Origin: Leucocoprinus leucothites
Lineage: Eukaryota > Basidiomycota > Agaricomycetes > Agaricales > Agaricaceae
Reading direction: 5' to 3'
Assembly (NCBI GenBank): GCA_013368445.1
Contig: JAACJO010000028.1
Location: forward strand, 62,001-126,000
DNA length: 64,000 nucleotides
Positions 60,637 through 64,000 of the stretch are shown piece after piece. Positions within the stretch are counted from its first letter, which is position 1, and each line of letters opens with the position of its first letter. Made by a program: the position numbers and the translations under genes. The notes beneath the pieces were generated by a model. It did not search any database, was not told where the DNA came from, and was given only the letters and a program-made list of their open reading frames with translations.

Positions 60637-60807
60637 AGCACTTATCAAGTTTGCCCAGTCCCACCCCACCCTCGAGCCCGATCGCGTCACTGCGATGCAT
60701 CAGGCTGCCCTCGCTGATGTGCCTTCTGCAAAGAAGCCACGCATGACCACATCGGGTCCCACCCGACACCAACTATTCCTTGATTTCACTGGCAGTGCCG
60801 GTGATAT
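60637..60807 (+). pseudogene. LINE-B ORF1 internal fragment
   Basis: ALIKFAQSHPTLEPDRVTAM, then QAALADVPSAKKPRMTTSGP and LFLDFTGSAGDM, in frame for 57 codons, ending at GTGATAT where minus-strand LINE-C starts. Confidence 0.8.
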
Positions 60808-61815
60808 GACACAGGTGGCACCGAAGTGCCGGAATGGGCAGCTTCCGCAAACGAGCGCTGACGAGGCACCAGAGCAGGAGTGGGGATGGGTGCCTTCACG
60901 GGCGCTTGAGGGGGCCACTAGCGCGCGCCTTAGAGGGTGCTTGCTTGGGTGGTACAGGAGGATGGGCCGGGGCAGGCCGCAGTGCCTTGGGTGTTTGTTT
61001 GGGCACCTCGGGGGAGCCCATGTTGATGTCACGTGGTTCCGCTTTGTCAGCGGATCCATGGGTCGCCTCATGGGCAATGCGTGTGTCTTTAGGAGAGGCC
61101 CCGGGCTTGACAAAGTGAGCAAAGCCTTGCATGAAGGAGCAAAAGGTGGTCCAGCCACAACCGGCCCACTCTTCGCCCATGGAGATGCGTGCACTACTGT
61201 GCCCGCTCATATCAAACTCGTATACTTCACCAGAAAGGTAGCTGGCGCAGGCTTTGGCAAAGTCCTCATCAAGGAGGGAATGGTTGGGGAGCTCACACAT
61301 GAAGCGCGTGAACTTCCTGAGGCCTTCGAAGGCCCGCTTGGCTGTGGCATTGTCTCCAGACACGGTCCCAGGGGAGGACGGTGCGACTGATGGCACAGCA
61401 GGGGGAGGAGGTGTGATGGGCACAAACATGCGTGTGCCCACAGTGTAGGGTTTCAGTGGCGATGGAACGTCAGTCACTGGGGGGGTAGAAGGCGCCGGCA
61501 ATGGAACATCAGCGGGCACTGAGGGAAAGGGTGAGGGCGGCTGAAAGTCAGCCCTCATGGAGGCAGCGGCAGCCTTAAAGTCCGCCATCGTGCAGAGTGG
61601 CTGGGTAGAGGTGGAGGGCCTGGGGGCCTCTGTGATGGTGTCGAGCTCGACATCACCAGATGCGATGTCAGAGTCGAGGTCCATGTTCACGATTTCGCAA
61701 GTGACTGCTTTAGATTTACGCCTACCCATGTTAGCTAGAGTAGAATCGGTGTATACTAGACGTCTAACTGCACACCAACTAAGAGATGGTGGTGGTAAGA
61801 GGTCAAGGAGGGATG
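60808..61815 (-). mobile_element. LINE-C 5' fragment with ORF1 N-terminus
   Basis: From the family 5' end (CATCCCTCCTTGACCTC on the minus strand at 61815) and ATG 61729 (MGRRKSKAVTCEIVNMDLDS), through KPYTVGTRMFVPI, AFEGLRKFTRFMCELPNHSL, ISMGEEWAGCGWTTFCSFMQ, to SSARVAAH-type sequence and VPPV, where it breaks at 60808. The frame is open for about 278 codons then shifts near 60900 in the Pro/Ala-rich stretch. It is close to the intact 32387-34291 protein. It lies in LINE-B at ATGGGGGG. Confidence 0.85.
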
Positions 61816-63539
61816 GGGGGGGGGTTGGCCTTTGGCGATCCCTTACAGCAAGAGGAGGTAGTGCGGTGATTCTCGGACTGATGTGGCCCACCGCATTGTG
61901 AACACCTGAGAGCACGGTTGCGACAGGTGGTGGTAGTGTGGCCCCAACGCCAGCATCGTTGACACTGGGGGGTCCCGGGGTGGGTGCGCGCGGCCCTGAT
62001 CATGGACTACACGCTGTCGAAGTTGAGGTATTTGCCAATCAGGCGCTTAGCGTTAGCGCCTGACTGAGAATCCCAAAGGTCGACCCAAATGGTAGCGGTG
62101 TCGGCTTTGGTGAAGTTGCGCATGATGCACACGGAGGATACATTAGCGAATGTCTCCTTGAAGGGAGACACGCGCATACGGTCGGTGATGTGTTGAGGAG
62201 TGGTGCAGATGCCACTCGTGTAGTAAGGGACGTCCAAGATCTTGAGGTAAGATCTGGACCTGGGTCATCTGGTCTTCAACACGAACGGAGTGGTGAAGGC
62301 CGATGGGAGGGCAGACTCGATTACCGATGTCTCGGTGTCGGTGGCGACGGAACTGGTGTACAACGAGATTGTGTTGTACGCCTTGGCGATGTTCTCGATG
62401 CGGAGAGGGCTCTTCGCGCGAGTGAGGGAGTCATTGAGGAGGCGCATGGCCTTGTGGTGGAGATAGGTGATATCACCAGCATCGCCAGTGAAATCCAGGA
62501 AGACTTGGCGCCGGGTGGGGCCCGACGTGGTCATGCACGGCTTCTTTGCAGAAGGTGCATCAGCGAGGGCGGCCTGATGCATCGCAGCAACGCGATCGGG
62601 CTCAAGGGTGGGGTGGGACTGGGCGAGCTTGATAAGCGCTGCCGCAGATGCCGGAGTACGTGCAACCTCGGCGAACGACTTCTTGGCCGCCGACGGTGGG
62701 ATGGGCGCTCGCTTGGGAGTGGGGGGTGCTTGAGTGGGTGCTTTGCCACTAGCGCAGACCTTTACAGGCGCCGGCTTGGGCAGTAGGGGGGGACAGGCCG
62801 GGGCGGGCTGACGATCCGGGGGTGGTAAAGTGGGTGCCTTGGGGGAACCCATGTCGATGTCATGTGGACCCGCTGAGTCAGCGGATCCATGGGTCGCCTC
62901 GTGGATGACGCGCGTCATTTTAGGGGAGGTTTCGGCTGAGAATCTCTGACCAAAGCCCCCCAAGAAATCGCCAAACGTCTCCCAACCTTCGCTGTTGAGA
63001 GCATTCGAGGTGATTGAAGTGCCGGCCATGTGCAGCTCTTCAGTATCGGCGAATGCGACAGAGGCCTTGGCTAAACAAGTAACCATGCCTTGTGCGTCTT
63101 TGACTGGGATCTCGCTAGGGTGCTCGATGGTATCCAACCATTTAAGGAAGGATATGAGGTTATTGAGGGCGCGCCTCGGGGTGAGCTCCTTCTTCTTTCC
63201 CTTGGAGGAGGACACTGACATGGGGGCCACAGGGGGAGGGGGCGTGATGGGCACGAAAGTGTGTGCACCCACGGTGTAGGGTTGGAGTGGCGATGGGACG
63301 TCAGCCACTGGAGGAGCAGGCGATGGCGACGGGACGTCAGCCATCAACTGGGAGTGGCCAGGCAACGAGACATCAGCCTGGGAGGGACCGTAGAACCCAC
63401 GCACATTGAGTGGGTTGTTGTATGGGTTGAGATGTTCGTTCTCAGACATCTCGGGGATATTGAGCTCGTCGTCGGATGTGTTGACGGACTCAGTGGAGCG
63501 TGGTGGTGGCCGGTTAGCCTTAGACTTTCGTTTACCCAT
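61816..63539 (-). pseudogene. LINE-B ORF1 with two nonsense codons, C-terminus missing
   Basis: ATG 63539; open for 424 codons (SDDELNIPEMSENEHLNPYN, ADVPSP repeats, KKELTPRRALNNLISFLKWL, KKSFAEVARTPASAAALIKL, KKPCMTTSGPTRRQVFLDF) to a TGA at 62265-62267 after VLKTR, where Arg is expected. The same frame continues with SRSYLKILDVPYY and VDLWDSQSGANAKRLIGKY, a TAG after NFDSV (62007-62009, Gln expected), then CQRCWRWGHTTTTC and CSQCGGPHQSENH to 61816. Both stops are single C-to-T changes. Confidence 0.88.
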
Positions 63540-63625
63540 GTAGAATGAGTAAGAAAACGATGAGAACTAGACATCTAATCAAACACCAACTTTCGATGGT
63601 GGTGGTAAGAGGTCAAGGAGGGATG
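61816..63625 (-). mobile_element. LINE-B copy, 3' end replaced
   Basis: Minus strand, from the exact 5' end at 63625 to the second zinc-knuckle region at 61816, where LINE-C starts. ORF1 begins at ATG 63539 (MGKRKSKANRPPPRSTESVN). No 3' UTR remains. Confidence 0.87.
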
Positions 63626-64000
63626 CATCCACTCACTGTCGAGGGCTGTATCGCCTTGGCCCTGGTTGAGAATATCCACAACCAGCCCAACAAGCGTCGG
63701 GACGAGTACGGCAGTGGTGGCCTCCGAAAGGGGGCCCTGAGGAATGCTCCCGACGAAGCGGGAGAACAAATGCAGCCCAGCAAGAGCCCGGGTCTCAACA
63801 AACTCCTCAGTTGACCCGGAGGAGACCGCAGACCGAGGTGCTGGGGGAGGAGGAGTGATGGGCACGAATGTACGTGTGCCCACTGTGTAGGGTTTCAGTG
63901 GCAACGGGACATCAGCCACTGGGGGAGCAGGCGATGGCGACGGGACATCAACCATCGACTGGGAGGGGCCAGGTGACGGGACGTCAGCCTGGGGGGGAAC
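63626..64000 (-). mobile_element. LINE-B copy, N-terminal part, runs off the window
   Basis: Minus-strand ORF1 N-terminal sequence of the EESV subfamily: ADVPSPSPAPPV, KPYTVGTRTFVPI, EEFVETRALAGLHLFSRFVG, VDILNQGQGDTAL. Open throughout the visible part. It is interrupted at 63626 by the 5' end of the preceding LINE-B. The start codon lies beyond position 64000. Confidence 0.82.

Noticed and set aside
60353..61815. Twin-primed LINE-C insertion
   Set aside because: Orientation order (sense 3' piece followed by antisense 5' piece) does not fit either possible twin-priming product.

Overview
The window reads as a gene-free, repeat-packed island of a filamentous fungal genome, most likely Basidiomycota (inferred from Tad1/I-like LINEs with fungal zinc knuckles, copia and gypsy remnants, Tc1 elements, and decay by CpG loss). 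I find no convincing host housekeeping gene, tRNA or rRNA. Almost every base belongs to a transposable element inserted into an older one, and several target-site duplications (TSDs) allow the order of insertion to be read.

Families (names are mine). LINE-A: autonomous, about 7 kb, ORF1 (RRM-like domain plus CCHC knuckles) and ORF2 (APE endonuclease, reverse transcriptase, RNase H, C-terminal CHC zinc motif). One copy at 42057-49030 has both ORFs open. LINE-B and LINE-C: about 2.25 kb, only one ORF1-like protein, yet complete from 5' end to poly(A) with TSDs where readable, so they are gag-only, non-autonomous LINEs. LINE-E: a second, decayed LINE whose endonuclease/RT pieces are scattered over 5.3-20.6 kb. 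Also two Tc1 (DD34E) transposons, a Ty1/copia element, a Ty3/gypsy remnant, and an unassigned LTR next to a decayed zinc-cluster gene.

Layout. 1-3768 gypsy, minus strand. 3769-4465 unassigned. 4466-5318 gag-only remnant. 5319-20611 one LINE-E copy split by Tc1-1 (5494-7095), a small LINE-A copy that itself holds a nearly full-length LINE-A (7928-14712), a truncated LINE-A (15038-16416), and a gag-only element (16479-20108) carrying Tc1-2 (17507-19088). 20612-28267 is a minus LINE-A cut by a plus LINE-A, then a LINE-B piece and the 28729-29274 LTR. 29355-30560 decayed zinc-cluster gene. 30940-35918 LINE-B / full LINE-C / LINE-B. 35919-37008 copia integrase. 37009-52778 one minus-strand LINE-A copy, opened by a LINE-B (39209-41509) and by the intact LINE-A (42057-49030). 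52779-59338 copia 3' end and LTR, plus-strand LINE-A 5' fragments and two nested LINE-B copies. 59339-64000 a mosaic of LINE-A, -B and -C pieces.

How it may work. LINE-A encodes all retrotransposition enzymes. LINE-B and LINE-C share with it the first ~28 nt and a 3'-terminal hairpin whose stem shows paired substitutions between copies. This suggests, but does not prove, that the gag-only elements are copied in trans by LINE-A or LINE-E machinery. Older copies are littered with TG/CA in place of CG, and most nonsense codons are explained by C-to-T or G-to-A transitions, as expected of cytosine-methylated, silenced repeats; the intact LINE-A copy is CpG-rich and therefore young.
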